Shown piece by piece: positions 1 to 7,416 of a DNA stretch of 64,000 nt. A program made the position numbers and the translations under genes. Source of the stretch: Roseomonas sp. HF4 (GTDB taxonomy: Bacteria > Pseudomonadota > Alphaproteobacteria > Acetobacterales > Acetobacteraceae); contig NZ_STGD01000011.1 in NCBI RefSeq assembly GCF_005222755.1, forward strand, positions 1-64,000. Reading direction: 5' to 3'. The notes beneath the pieces were generated by a model that saw only the letters and a program-made list of their open reading frames with translations, did not search any database and was not told the DNA's origin. Within the stretch, counting starts at the first letter, position 1, and the number at the start of each line of letters is the position of its first letter.

Positions 1-122
1 TGGCGCTTGAACTCGACGCTGTGCGATCGGTGTCTCGTCATCGGCTTCCATCCTTCGGAAGCCCAGCTCCCTGGTCAATTCGCGGCAGTCCGCCTGTCCG
101 CCTCCAGGGGCCCACTCCAGAT

Positions 123-144
123 CGGGGGAGGTTCTCCTCCCCCG
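123..144. repeat. Partial copy of palindromic intergenic repeat family 1 (perfect 9-bp hairpin)
   Basis: The arms cgggggagg and cctcccccg flank a 4-nt loop, followed by ccctttt. The same hairpin opens the full-length repeat at 5627-5759, so this is probably a fragment of that family. It lies 45 bases upstream of the first ligase gene and could act as a weak terminator or leader hairpin. I see no gene in bases 1-188. Confidence 0.6.
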
Positions 145-188
145 CCCTTTTCGACGTCCCGTCCACGCCGCGGCTATGCTCCCCGGCA

Positions 189-1358
189 ATGCCCCGCCCC
201 GCCCTCGAACGCCGCCTGCTCCGCCGCGACGATGCCTTCCCGCACCGCGCGGAAGCGCTCGGCTTCACCTGGCATTCGCCGGACGGGCGCGAATACTGGG
301 CGCGCGACGCCTGCTATGCCCTGACGCCCGAGGCTGTCGCCGCGCTCGAGGCCGCGGCGCGCGAGCTCGACGGCATGATCGCCGCCGCGGTCGATCGCGT
401 CGTGGCGCGCGGCGACTACGCCGCCTTCGGCTTCACCGACCGCCTGGCCGCACTGGTCGAGCAGTCGCACCGCCTGCGCGAGCCCTCCCTCTATGGCCGC
501 TTCGACCTCCGGCTGGACGAGGCCGGCGGCATCAAGCTGTTCGAATACAATGCCGAGACGCCGGCCGCGCTGCTGGAGGCCGCAACCGTGCAGCTCGCCT
601 GGTTCGAGGAAACGCCGGTGGGCGCCGAGACGCGCCCGGGCACCGACCAGTGGAACCGCATCGACGACGCGCTGGTCGCGCGCTGGCCCGCGCTCGGCCT
701 GCCGCGCCGCGTGCATTTCTCGGCCGAGGCGCATCGGGAGGACGAGGTCGCGCAGGTCGCGTACCTGATGGCGACCGCCCGCGCGGCGGGGCATGAGGCG
801 GCGTTCCTCGGCGTCGAGGACATCTCCTGGCACGACGCGGCCGGGTTCTGCACGCCGGACGGCACGCCGCTCGCCGCCTGCTTCAAGCTCTATCCCTGGG
901 ACTGGCTGGACTGGGAGGAAGGCGGGCGGCTGCTGCCGCTCGGCCGCACGCGGTGGATCGAGCCGGCGCGGCGCATGCTGCATGCGAACAAGGCGATCCT
1001 GGTCACATTGTGGGAGATGTTCCCGGGGCATCCTCTGCTGCTGCCGGCCGCGCTCGACCGCGCCGCCATCGACGGGCCGGCGATCGGCAAGCCGGCGCTT
1101 GGCCTCGAAGGCCATGGCATGCGGGTGGAGGGCGTGAACGAGGATGTCTCGACCGAGATCGCGGAGGGTTTGCCTCCCTCGCCCACCATCTGGCAACGTT
1201 GGGCGCCGCTGCCGGGACACGCGACGCCGTCGGGCGAAGCCTATCCGGTCATGGGCGTATGGATGGCGGGGGGCGAGCCCTGTGGGCTCGGCATCCGGGA
1301 AGGGGAAGAGCTGGTGACGACGCTCGAGGACCGCTTCGTGCCGCATGTGGTGCTCTAG
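189..1358 (+). CDS. Glutathionylspermidine synthase-like ATP-grasp ligase (389 aa)
   Basis: This resembles the C-terminal synthetase domain of glutathionylspermidine synthase (YgiC/YjfC family), which uses ATP to join an amine to a peptide carboxylate. Family landmarks are FEYNAETPA near residue 120, YPWDW near 235, the helix NKAILVTLWEMFPGHP near 270 and an ATP-grasp loop GKPALGLEGHG near 300. In the E. coli enzyme that loop reads KP...REG; here Leu replaces the Arg. There is no amidase domain, so only ligation is expected. The first plausible ATG is at 189; an upstream in-frame extension would cover the repeat at 123-144 and has no family similarity. It is the first of seven closely spaced plus-strand genes, and the next starts 6 bases after its stop. 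The substrate is unknown. Confidence 0.85.
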   Translation: MPRPALERRLLRRDDAFPHRAEALGFTWHSPDGREYWARDACYALTPEAVAALEAAARELDGMIAAAVDRVVARGDYAAFGFTDRLAALVEQSHRLREPSLYGRFDLRLDEAGGIKLFEYNAETPAALLEAATVQLAWFEETPVGAETRPGTDQWNRIDDALVARWPALGLPRRVHFSAEAHREDEVAQVAYLMATARAAGHEAAFLGVEDISWHDAAGFCTPDGTPLAACFKLYPWDWLDWEEGGRLLPLGRTRWIEPARRMLHANKAILVTLWEMFPGHPLLLPAALDRAAIDGPAIGKPALGLEGHGMRVEGVNEDVSTEIAEGLPPSPTIWQRWAPLPGHATPSGEAYPVMGVWMAGGEPCGLGIREGEELVTTLEDRFVPHVVL

Positions 1359-1364
1359 GCCGCC

Positions 1365-2549
1365 ATGGCCATGCCGCCCTTCGCCCGCATCCCGGTGCGC
1401 ACGCCCGGCACCGCCGAGGCCCGGCTGCGCGAGCTCGGCATGCTCGCCCCCAATGCGGATGGCGAGCCCTGGTGGGTCACCGACGCCGCCTACGTGATCG
1501 ACGCGGCGCTGGTGGACAAGCTCTTCGGGGCCGCCCAGGACATCCAGAAGCTCTGCTACGCGGCGATCGAGGCGCTGGTCGCGAGCGGCGACTACACCTA
1601 CTTCGGCATCCGCAACCGGGCGATGCAGACCGCCATCGCGCAATCCTGGCGCGCGAAGGATGCGCCGCTCTACGGCCGCATGGACTTCTCCTTCGCGCCC
1701 GACGGCCGGCCGATGCTGCTGGACTACGAGGCGGACAGCCCGTTCGGCCTCGCCGAAGCCGCCTTCGTGCAGTGGGAATGGTTCGAGGCCTGGCAGGCCG
1801 CCACCGGCGCCGGCTCGGACAGCCAGGAGAACCTCCTCTACGAGAAGCTGCTGGAGCACCTGCCGCGCGCCGGCCTGCCGCAGCGCTTCGCCATCGCCTG
1901 CGGCGGCGAGACGCTGACGAACGGCGCGCCGGCCGACACGACCGAACGCTTCGACGCCAATTTCCTGGCCGAGATCGCGCGCGAGGCCGGCATGCGCCCC
2001 TCCGTCTGCAGCATCGGCCAGGTCGGCTGGGACCTCGACGCCATGCGCTTCACGGACGAGGCCGACACGCCGCTCGAAGGTCTCATCAAGATCTATCCGT
2101 GGGACTGGATGGAGGACGAGCCGAACGTCGAGGTGCTGCCGCAGAACCGCACGCGCATCCTGCCCGGCGCCTGGGTGCGGTTGATGGCCGACAAGACGAT
2201 GATGGCGCTGCTCTGGCACATGCACCCGGGCGCGGCCCACCTGCTGCCGACCTTCCTCGAGCGCCCGACCGAGGGCGCGATGGTCGCCAAGCCCCGCCGC
2301 GGCTGGGACGGGGAGCACGTGTACCTCCCCGGCGAGACCCCCGGCCAGGTGCCGGAGGAGGAGATGGGCCCGCTGCTGTGGCAGGCGCATTGCCCGCTGC
2401 CGGTGCTCGATGCCGGGCGCGGCCAGGTGCACGCCAATGTCTCCGTCTGGATGGTCGGCGGCGAGCCTGCCGGCATTTCCTTCCGCGAATCGCGCGGCCC
2501 GGTCACCGGGCCTGCCGCGCGCGTCGTGCCCCACATCCTGCGCGGCTGA
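1365..2549 (+). CDS. Second glutathionylspermidine synthase-like ATP-grasp ligase (394 aa)
   Basis: This is a tandem paralogue of the preceding gene with the same architecture: LDYEADSPFGLAEAAFVQWEW near residue 125, YPWDWMEDEPNVEVLP near 245, the helix DKTMMALLWHMHPG near 275 and the ATP-grasp loop AKPRRGWDGEHVYLPG near 305. It is more diverged at family-conserved positions: Asp for Asn in the EYNA motif and Trp-Asp for Arg-Glu in the KP...REG loop. The pair may recognise different substrates or work in sequence. The ATG at 1365 lies 6 bases after the upstream stop, so co-transcription is likely. The product of the reaction cannot be inferred from sequence. Confidence 0.84.
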   Translation: MAMPPFARIPVRTPGTAEARLRELGMLAPNADGEPWWVTDAAYVIDAALVDKLFGAAQDIQKLCYAAIEALVASGDYTYFGIRNRAMQTAIAQSWRAKDAPLYGRMDFSFAPDGRPMLLDYEADSPFGLAEAAFVQWEWFEAWQAATGAGSDSQENLLYEKLLEHLPRAGLPQRFAIACGGETLTNGAPADTTERFDANFLAEIAREAGMRPSVCSIGQVGWDLDAMRFTDEADTPLEGLIKIYPWDWMEDEPNVEVLPQNRTRILPGAWVRLMADKTMMALLWHMHPGAAHLLPTFLERPTEGAMVAKPRRGWDGEHVYLPGETPGQVPEEEMGPLLWQAHCPLPVLDAGRGQVHANVSVWMVGGEPAGISFRESRGPVTGPAARVVPHILRG

Positions 2550-2573
2550 CGCGCGAACAAGGACCGCACCGCC

Positions 2574-2999
2574 ATGACCGCCGCCGAGATCCTGACCCTG
2601 TTCCCCTCGACCTTCCTGAGCTTCCTCGTGGCCTTCTCGCTCGGCCTCGTGTTCTGGATCGCGGGCCTGGTCGTCGTGAACCTCGTCACGCCGCACAACG
2701 AACTGGCCCTGCTGCGCGCGGGCAACCTGCCCTGCGCCATCGCCTTCGGCGGCAAGGCGCTCGGCATGGTGCTGCCGATAGGCGCGGTCGCGCGCGCCGC
2801 GGCCGGCCCGGTCGACCAGATCATCTGGTGCATCGTCGCCGTCGCGGTGCAACTCGTGATGCACCTGGCGCTCAACGTGCTGCTCGCAGGCCGTCTGAAA
2901 CAGGAGATCGAGGCCGACAAGGTCGGCGGCGCGGCGGTCTTCATCGCCTTCATGCAGGTCGGCGTCGGCTCGCTGAACCAAGCGGTGATGTCGGGCTGA
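2574..2999 (+). CDS. DUF350 (YjfL-like) inner-membrane protein (141 aa)
   Basis: A small polytopic membrane protein of the DUF350 family. Four hydrophobic segments are visible, near residues 10-35, 50-75, 80-105 and 115-135, the usual four-helix layout. DUF350 proteins (E. coli YjfL) recur next to glutathionylspermidine-synthase-like ligases and DUF1190 proteins, as here. Their biochemical role is unknown; a channel or scaffold for a modified peptide or envelope product has been suggested by association only. The ATG at 2574 follows an AAGGA-type ribosome-binding site. Confidence 0.82.
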   Translation: MTAAEILTLFPSTFLSFLVAFSLGLVFWIAGLVVVNLVTPHNELALLRAGNLPCAIAFGGKALGMVLPIGAVARAAAGPVDQIIWCIVAVAVQLVMHLALNVLLAGRLKQEIEADKVGGAAVFIAFMQVGVGSLNQAVMSG

Positions 3000-3009
3000 G
3001 GCGGGGGCG

Positions 3010-4089
3010 ATGACGCAGCCAACCCGCCGCCGGTCCCGCACCATCCGCGCCGCCGCGCTGGTGACGCTCGGCCTCGGCGCGGCGGGCTGCGACGACGTAC
3101 CGGCGGACCTGCCCGGCGCCGCCGAGGCACGGCTCGACGCCTGCCGCGCCGCCCATCGCCGCATGGGGGAGGACCCGGCGCGCTGCGACAGCCTGGAAGG
3201 GACCATCGCGCGGGAACACGGGCAGACACGCCCGCGCTTCACCACCGTCGCCGCCTGCGAGACGCTGTTCGGCCGCGGTGCCTGCGAGGGGGAGACGCTG
3301 GCCGCCTCCGGCGAATCCTGGCGCCCGGCGCTGGCCGGCTGGTCGCGCGTGCCCGGTCAGATGACGGCCGTGCAGCCCGTGGTGCGCGACAAGGATGGCC
3401 AGGCCTGGGCGCTGCCCGAGCCCGCCCCCGCTCTCGTGCCGGGCACCCTCACGCCCAGCCGCGACGTGCCCGCCCTGCCGGCCCCGCGCCGGGTCGAGAC
3501 GCTCGACTACGCCGCGACCGCCCGCGCGCCGCTCGGCGTCAGCCTCGCCTATTACCGCCTCGCGCCGCTCTATCCGGACGAGGCGACCTGCGCGACCGAA
3601 TGGCAGTCCTGCGAACGCTTCCCGCTGCCCTTGCCGACGCGCTTCGCGACGCAGGAAGCCTGCCGCGCGCAATGGTCCAACTGCCTCGAGGTCGAGGTCC
3701 CGGCCGACGCGATCGCGGTCGCCGCCGAACAGCAGCCACAACAGCCACAACAGCAGGGCACTACCACCACGCCGCGCAGCACCACCTGGTGGGGCGGCTA
3801 CAATACGTTCTGGTATCGCTCCTACGGCGCGGGCATCGGGCCGCGCTACCAGGGCTGGACCTGGACCGCGGACCACAGCCCGACCGCCGCCTATCGCCCT
3901 GCAACCGGCACCGGGCCCCTGCGCGCCTGGGACAGCGGCAGCCGCAGCCTCGGCCTCGCGAGCCGCATGGGCGTCGTGCAGGACGGCACGACGTCACGCC
4001 TCACGGGATCGACCGTCTCCCGCCAGACCACCACCATCACGCGCGCGGGCTTCGGCTCCACCGGGCGCGCCTATTCCTCGGGGGGCTGA
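3010..4089 (+). CDS. DUF1190 (YgiB-like) predicted lipoprotein (359 aa)
   Basis: The N-terminus is basic (TRRRSRTIR), then hydrophobic (AAALVTLGLG), then AAGC, a credible lipobox with Cys about 26 residues in. The body carries several short cysteine-paired modules of the DUF1190/YgiB type: DACRAAHRRMGEDPARC, TTVAACETLFGRGAC, EATCATEWQSC and EACRAQWSNC. These are followed by a low-complexity, Gln-rich then Gly/Ser/Thr-rich tail. E. coli ygiB lies beside ygiC, matching this operon. It is probably periplasmic and membrane-anchored; function unknown. The ATG at 3010 follows a purine-rich gaggcggggg. Confidence 0.75.
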   Translation: MTQPTRRRSRTIRAAALVTLGLGAAGCDDVPADLPGAAEARLDACRAAHRRMGEDPARCDSLEGTIAREHGQTRPRFTTVAACETLFGRGACEGETLAASGESWRPALAGWSRVPGQMTAVQPVVRDKDGQAWALPEPAPALVPGTLTPSRDVPALPAPRRVETLDYAATARAPLGVSLAYYRLAPLYPDEATCATEWQSCERFPLPLPTRFATQEACRAQWSNCLEVEVPADAIAVAAEQQPQQPQQQGTTTTPRSTTWWGGYNTFWYRSYGAGIGPRYQGWTWTADHSPTAAYRPATGTGPLRAWDSGSRSLGLASRMGVVQDGTTSRLTGSTVSRQTTTITRAGFGSTGRAYSSGG

Positions 4090-4092
4090 GGC

Positions 4093-4656
4093 ATGTCGGG
4101 CAGGGTGAAGGCCGCGGCCGAGCCGCCCACGCTGCTGGGCGGAGGGGCGGGCATGGTCACCGCCGGGTTCCTCGCGGCCGGCATCGCCTTCCTGGCCATC
4201 GGCCTCCTCGTGCCGCCGCGCGACGCGCTGTTCTGGGTCGCCTTCGCCCTGCTCCCGCTGCTCGCGGGCACCATCTCCGCGATCCTGGCCGTGGCGCTGG
4301 GCCGCCGCCTCGATGCCAGGCTTCTCGGCGACGGCACCGCGAAGGCGTTCAAGCCGCCCGCCGCGGCGGCCCTGCCGGAGGCTGCCCGCGCCGCGCTGCT
4401 GGCCGCCGCCGTGCCGGCGCTGCTCGCGCAACTCGTGGGCAAGGGCGTGCCGCGCCCCGCGCGCGCCGCCGCCGACGGCCTGCTGGCTGCCGTCACCGCG
4501 GCCTGGAACGCCGCGCCCGACGAGGCCGCGCGGGCCGCGCTCGCGCGGGAGTTGCCCGGACTCGTGGCGGGGCTGCTCGACGGCGAGCCCGCCGGCATCC
4601 GCGCGGCGGAGGCCGCCGCCGCGCGCCTTGCCCCGCCGGCCGGAGGAACCCGATGA
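4093..4656 (+). CDS. Unrecognised membrane protein of the ligase/DUF350 operon (187 aa)
   Basis: I do not recognise this family. Two hydrophobic stretches near residues 20-40 and 46-68 should form a transmembrane hairpin. An Ala-rich, probably helical domain follows with no cysteines or visible catalytic motif. The gene starts 3 bases after the DUF1190 stop, and its own stop overlaps the next start (ATGA), so it belongs to the operon. It may be a lineage-specific partner of the DUF350/DUF1190 envelope module; that is inferred from context only. Confidence 0.7.
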   Translation: MSGRVKAAAEPPTLLGGGAGMVTAGFLAAGIAFLAIGLLVPPRDALFWVAFALLPLLAGTISAILAVALGRRLDARLLGDGTAKAFKPPAAAALPEAARAALLAAAVPALLAQLVGKGVPRPARAAADGLLAAVTAAWNAAPDEAARAALARELPGLVAGLLDGEPAGIRAAEAAAARLAPPAGGTR

Positions 4657-4997
4657 ACCCGCTCATCAACCGCGCCCGGCTCTACCTGCTCGGCGCCGGG
4701 CTTCTCGTGCTGCTTGGCGGCATGATCTTCGCCGTGGCGCGCTGGAACCAGGCGACGACGGACCGTGCCTTCGTCGACGCCGCCGCCCGCGCCGCGCGCC
4801 TGCCGGAGGCCGCCGCCGCGCCGCCGCGCTTCTGGATGCCCGTGGCCTCCGCCCGGCCCGGACCCGCCGCCGTGGCGCAGGTCGAGGCGGCAGAGCGCGT
4901 CCGCACCATGCCGCGCGCGCCCGAGCCCGCGGCCGCGCCCGCGCGGCAGGACCAGGGCAGTTCGTCCGCCAAGCCCCCGCCGGCGGCCGCGCGATGA
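4653..4997 (+). CDS. Small single-pass membrane protein of the ligase/DUF350 operon (114 aa)
   Basis: Family unknown. A short basic N-terminus (MNPLINRARLY) precedes one hydrophobic helix (residues 11-28), then a proline/alanine-rich low-complexity tail of about 80 residues, consistent with an anchored periplasmic linker. The start ATG at 4653 overlaps the upstream stop by ATGA, and its stop overlaps the next start in the same way. This translational coupling supports a real gene although the sequence carries no family signature. Confidence 0.65.
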   Translation: MNPLINRARLYLLGAGLLVLLGGMIFAVARWNQATTDRAFVDAAARAARLPEAAAAPPRFWMPVASARPGPAAVAQVEAAERVRTMPRAPEPAAAPARQDQGSSSAKPPPAAAR

Positions 4998-5611
4998 TCC
5001 TCGGCCTTCTGTTTCTCGCCGGCGGCGTGGCGCTCGTCGTGCTCGCCTGGCGCTCGGTCCGTGGCGCCACCGGCGGCAACTGGGTGCGCGCGCCCGAGAC
5101 GCGCCTCACAGTCGAGAGCGAACCAGGCGCCGAGGCGCCCCGCCTCACGCTCACAGGCGGCGGCGGCAGCCTGTTCGGCCCCGTGGCGGCAGACTGCACG
5201 CCGCCCCCGGCGCTCGCGGCCGCGCTCGGAAATCCGGAGCAGGCGACGCGGCGGCTCGGCGGCCCGGTGGCGACCGGCGCCTGGCGCGTCGCGGCCGCGG
5301 TCGACCTCGGCGCACCGGACGCACTCGGGACCGGCACGCCCGCGCTGGACGAGGCCATCCGCAAGGCGCTCGGCCGCACGGCGATGGTGCTGGTCCGCGT
5401 CGGCGGCGACGCGGCGCCGGTGCTGCTGCACGGACGGGACGGCAAGGCCGAGGGCAGCATCGGCGGCATCGCGGTCGAGCACGCCCGCCTCGCGACGCTG
5501 CAGTCGCGTCTTGGAGATCCCACGGGCCTGAAGGTCGAGGTCGTGCGCCGGCGCATCCAGCGCGCCGGCTGGGGCACGGAGCGCGCGCAGCGGCGCCGCG
5601 CGATCGGCTGA
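4994..5611 (+). CDS. Signal-anchored protein closing the ligase/DUF350 operon (205 aa)
   Basis: An N-terminal hydrophobic anchor (residues 1-20) is followed by a soluble domain of about 180 residues that I do not recognise. It has mixed Gly/Val-rich, probably beta-containing sequence, a helix near TPALDEAIRKALG and a basic C-terminus. The start overlaps the previous stop (ATGA at 4994-4997), so it is coupled to the gene before. It is the last gene before a palindromic repeat and a convergent gene, so the operon most likely ends here. Confidence 0.66.
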   Translation: MILGLLFLAGGVALVVLAWRSVRGATGGNWVRAPETRLTVESEPGAEAPRLTLTGGGGSLFGPVAADCTPPPALAAALGNPEQATRRLGGPVATGAWRVAAAVDLGAPDALGTGTPALDEAIRKALGRTAMVLVRVGGDAAPVLLHGRDGKAEGSIGGIAVEHARLATLQSRLGDPTGLKVEVVRRRIQRAGWGTERAQRRRAIG

Positions 5612-5626
5612 GGCGGGCCGTCCTGG

Positions 5627-5759
5627 AAGGTCGGGGGAGGAGAACCTCCCCCGAGCCCCCCTCCCTTCTTTGTCATTTGGTGCCGGTCCCGGAAGGTGAG
5701 GCGCCAAATGACAAAGAAGATTGAGGGGGGTCTGGTGAGAGACGTTCTCTTCTCCCCCC
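5627..5759. repeat. Full-length palindromic intergenic repeat, family 1 (best copy)
   Basis: The element consists of nested inverted repeats. A 9-bp hairpin (5632-5653) comes first. Next are 20-nt arms at 5665-5684 and 5700-5719 with one mismatch (left arm cttctttgtcatttggtgcc). Outer arms at 5656-5663 and 5723-5730 pair, and the far ends are again complementary (gggggaggagaac against gttctcttctcccccc). Related copies lie at 13961, 31031, 49193, 54118, 59061, 60082 and 63184. Here it separates two convergent operons and could terminate both. Confidence 0.82.
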
Positions 5760-5781
5760 AAACTTTGGTTCGCGTGCCGCT

Positions 5782-6378
5782 TCAGCCCGCGCCGTCGATC
5801 AACGCGCCCGTGCTGCGTCCGCGCCCGGGTTCCAGCGTCTTGGTGTAGAAGCGCCCCGCGACGGTCTGCCCCGCCACGCGCGCGTAGTACGGGTGCGTGC
5901 CCCAGTGCAGGTAGCCCAGGCTCTCGAACAGCAGGATCGCGGTCGCCTGCGTCTCGCGCACGTCAAGATTGATGACGCGGTGGCCGAGCGCGGCTGCGCG
6001 TTCCTCGACGCGTCGCACCATCATGCGGGCCAGGCCGAAGCCGCGCGCATAGGGCGCGATGTAGGCGTGCGTGAGTGTCGCCGCGAAGGCCTGCGCCTCG
6101 TTGTTGCGGGGCGGGCGGACCAGGAGCGCGGAGCCGACCGCGTGGCCGTCCAGGCGCGCCACGAACAGCTCGCGTTCCGGCACCAGCAGCACGCCGCGGA
6201 AATGGCGTTCCAGTGCGGCGCGGCCCTGGGGTTCGACCCAGCCGAAGCCGCCGCCCTCGATGATGGCGGCATCCGTCGCCTCAGCGAGCTCCGCGAGGTC
6301 CGCCTCGGAGAGATGGTCCACGCGCTCGACGGCGAGCGCCCGGCCGGCCTGCAGCGCCGCGGAGTTCACGGTTCCCAC
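5782..6378 (-). CDS. GNAT-family N-acetyltransferase (198 aa)
   Basis: A GCN5-related acetyltransferase. Motif A is visible as THAYIAPYARGFGLARMMV near residues 105-123, the acetyl-CoA pyrophosphate loop in a G-x-G-L variant, followed by a C-terminal ESLGYLHWGTHPYY strand typical of the fold. It ends the hisB–DUF2628–hisH transcription unit; the GTG start overlaps the hisH stop by 13 bases. It occupies the place where hisA and hisF often follow hisH in alphaproteobacteria. The substrate is unknown, and the operon position alone does not show a role in histidine synthesis. Confidence 0.82.
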   Translation of the reverse strand: MGTVNSAALQAGRALAVERVDHLSEADLAELAEATDAAIIEGGGFGWVEPQGRAALERHFRGVLLVPERELFVARLDGHAVGSALLVRPPRNNEAQAFAATLTHAYIAPYARGFGLARMMVRRVEERAAALGHRVINLDVRETQATAILLFESLGYLHWGTHPYYARVAGQTVAGRFYTKTLEPGRGRSTGALIDGAG

Positions 6379-7025
6379 CTCAGGAAGTTGGCGAGCATGC
6401 GCAGGCCGATCGGGCCGCTTTTCTCGACATGGAACTGAAGCCCGGCGAGGTTGCCGCGCGCAATGACCGCGGTCACTTGCCCGCCGTAGTCAGTGGTCGC
6501 GACGACGTCCTCGGCCTCCTCCGCCTCGAAGGCGAAGGAATGGACGAAATAGACCTGGTCGCCCGGCTTCACGCCGTCCAGCATCGGGTGGAAGCCGGCC
6601 TCGAAGGACAGCGCGTTCCAGCCCATCTGCGGCAGCGGCAGGGGCAGGCCGTCCGGGCCCTTCGGGTCCATGGCCGCGACCGTGCCGGGAATCCAGCCGA
6701 GGCCCGGCGTCTCCCCGTGTTCGAGCCCGCGCGTCGCCATCAACTGCATGCCGACGCAGATGCCGAGGAAGGGCACGCCCTGGCCGCGGACGCGCTCCTC
6801 CAGCGCATCGACCACGCCGGGCAGGGCGTCGAGGCCCCGCCGGCAGGCCGCGAAGGCGCCCTGGCCGGGCAGCACGATGCGGTCCGCCGCGCGCAGGTCG
6901 GCCGCGGCGGTCACAACGCGCACCGTGGCCTCGATCTCGTTGTCGAGGGCGGCCTTCTCGAAGGCGCGGACGACGGACGCCAGGTTGCCCGAGCCCGGGT
7001 CCACCACCGCAACGCGCTGCGCCAT
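6366..7025 (-). CDS. hisH: Imidazole glycerol phosphate synthase, glutaminase subunit HisH
   Basis: HisH releases ammonia from glutamine for HisF in step five of histidine synthesis. The triad is clear: nucleophile Cys in LGICVGMQ near residue 92, and His/Glu in the C-terminal LQFHVEKSGP near 197-199. The usual sequence there is FHPEKS, so Pro is replaced by Val. The oxyanion-strand motif LPGQGAF near residue 53 and the class I glutaminase length (219 aa) fit. The ATG at 7025 lies 13 bases after the DUF2628 stop. The partner hisF is not in this window. Confidence 0.95.
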   Translation of the reverse strand: MAQRVAVVDPGSGNLASVVRAFEKAALDNEIEATVRVVTAAADLRAADRIVLPGQGAFAACRRGLDALPGVVDALEERVRGQGVPFLGICVGMQLMATRGLEHGETPGLGWIPGTVAAMDPKGPDGLPLPLPQMGWNALSFEAGFHPMLDGVKPGDQVYFVHSFAFEAEEAEDVVATTDYGGQVTAVIARGNLAGLQFHVEKSGPIGLRMLANFLRWEP

Positions 7026-7038
7026 GCTTCGTGCCCCC

Positions 7039-7413
7039 TCAGACCGCCGCGCGCGCGAGATCGGGGCGGAAGGAGGCCAGGTTGAGGAACGCCGCGTCCT
7101 CGTTCCGCGCCATCACCACCGCTTCCGCCCTGAAGCCACGCAGGCCGAGCCACCACCCTTGCAGGTTCCGCGCCTCGAACCCCATGAAAAGCTGCAGACC
7201 TGCAACTGCGACGCCGAAGGCGTCGGACGGCAGCAGTGCCCAGAGCAAGGCGATCACGGCCAAGTGCATCGCCGCCAGCGCAAGGCAGCCGCGCCCCGCG
7301 AACCACACCACGGGCAGCAGCAGCGCCCCGGCCGAGAAGCCGTCGCGCAGCAGGATCGTCCTCGGCCCCGCTCCGCCGGCGGGTGGCCTCACGCGCACCG
7401 TCCAGACGCGCAT
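7039..7413 (-). CDS. DUF2628 family membrane protein between hisB and hisH (124 aa)
   Basis: A short protein with the DUF2628 pattern: an N-terminal MRVWTVRVRP strand, a FSAGALLLPVVWFAGRG segment, a hydrophobic hairpin (about residues 25-80), then a conserved G-x-E-A-R-N-L-Q-G-W tail and RGFRAEAVVMARNEDAA. Proteins of this family sit between hisB and hisH in many alphaproteobacteria, as here, with 3 bases to hisB and 13 to hisH. Function unknown. The family assignment comes from motif memory and context. Confidence 0.8.
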   Translation of the reverse strand: MRVWTVRVRPPAGGAGPRTILLRDGFSAGALLLPVVWFAGRGCLALAAMHLAVIALLWALLPSDAFGVAVAGLQLFMGFEARNLQGWWLGLRGFRAEAVVMARNEDAAFLNLASFRPDLARAAV

Positions 7414-7416
7414 CGA

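Noticed and set aside
174-3245. A 1023-codon minus-strand frame opposite the ligase operon
   Set aside because: The composition is low-complexity Arg/Ala/Gly, there are no motifs, and it lies antisense to clear enzymes. It is a GC-rich shadow.
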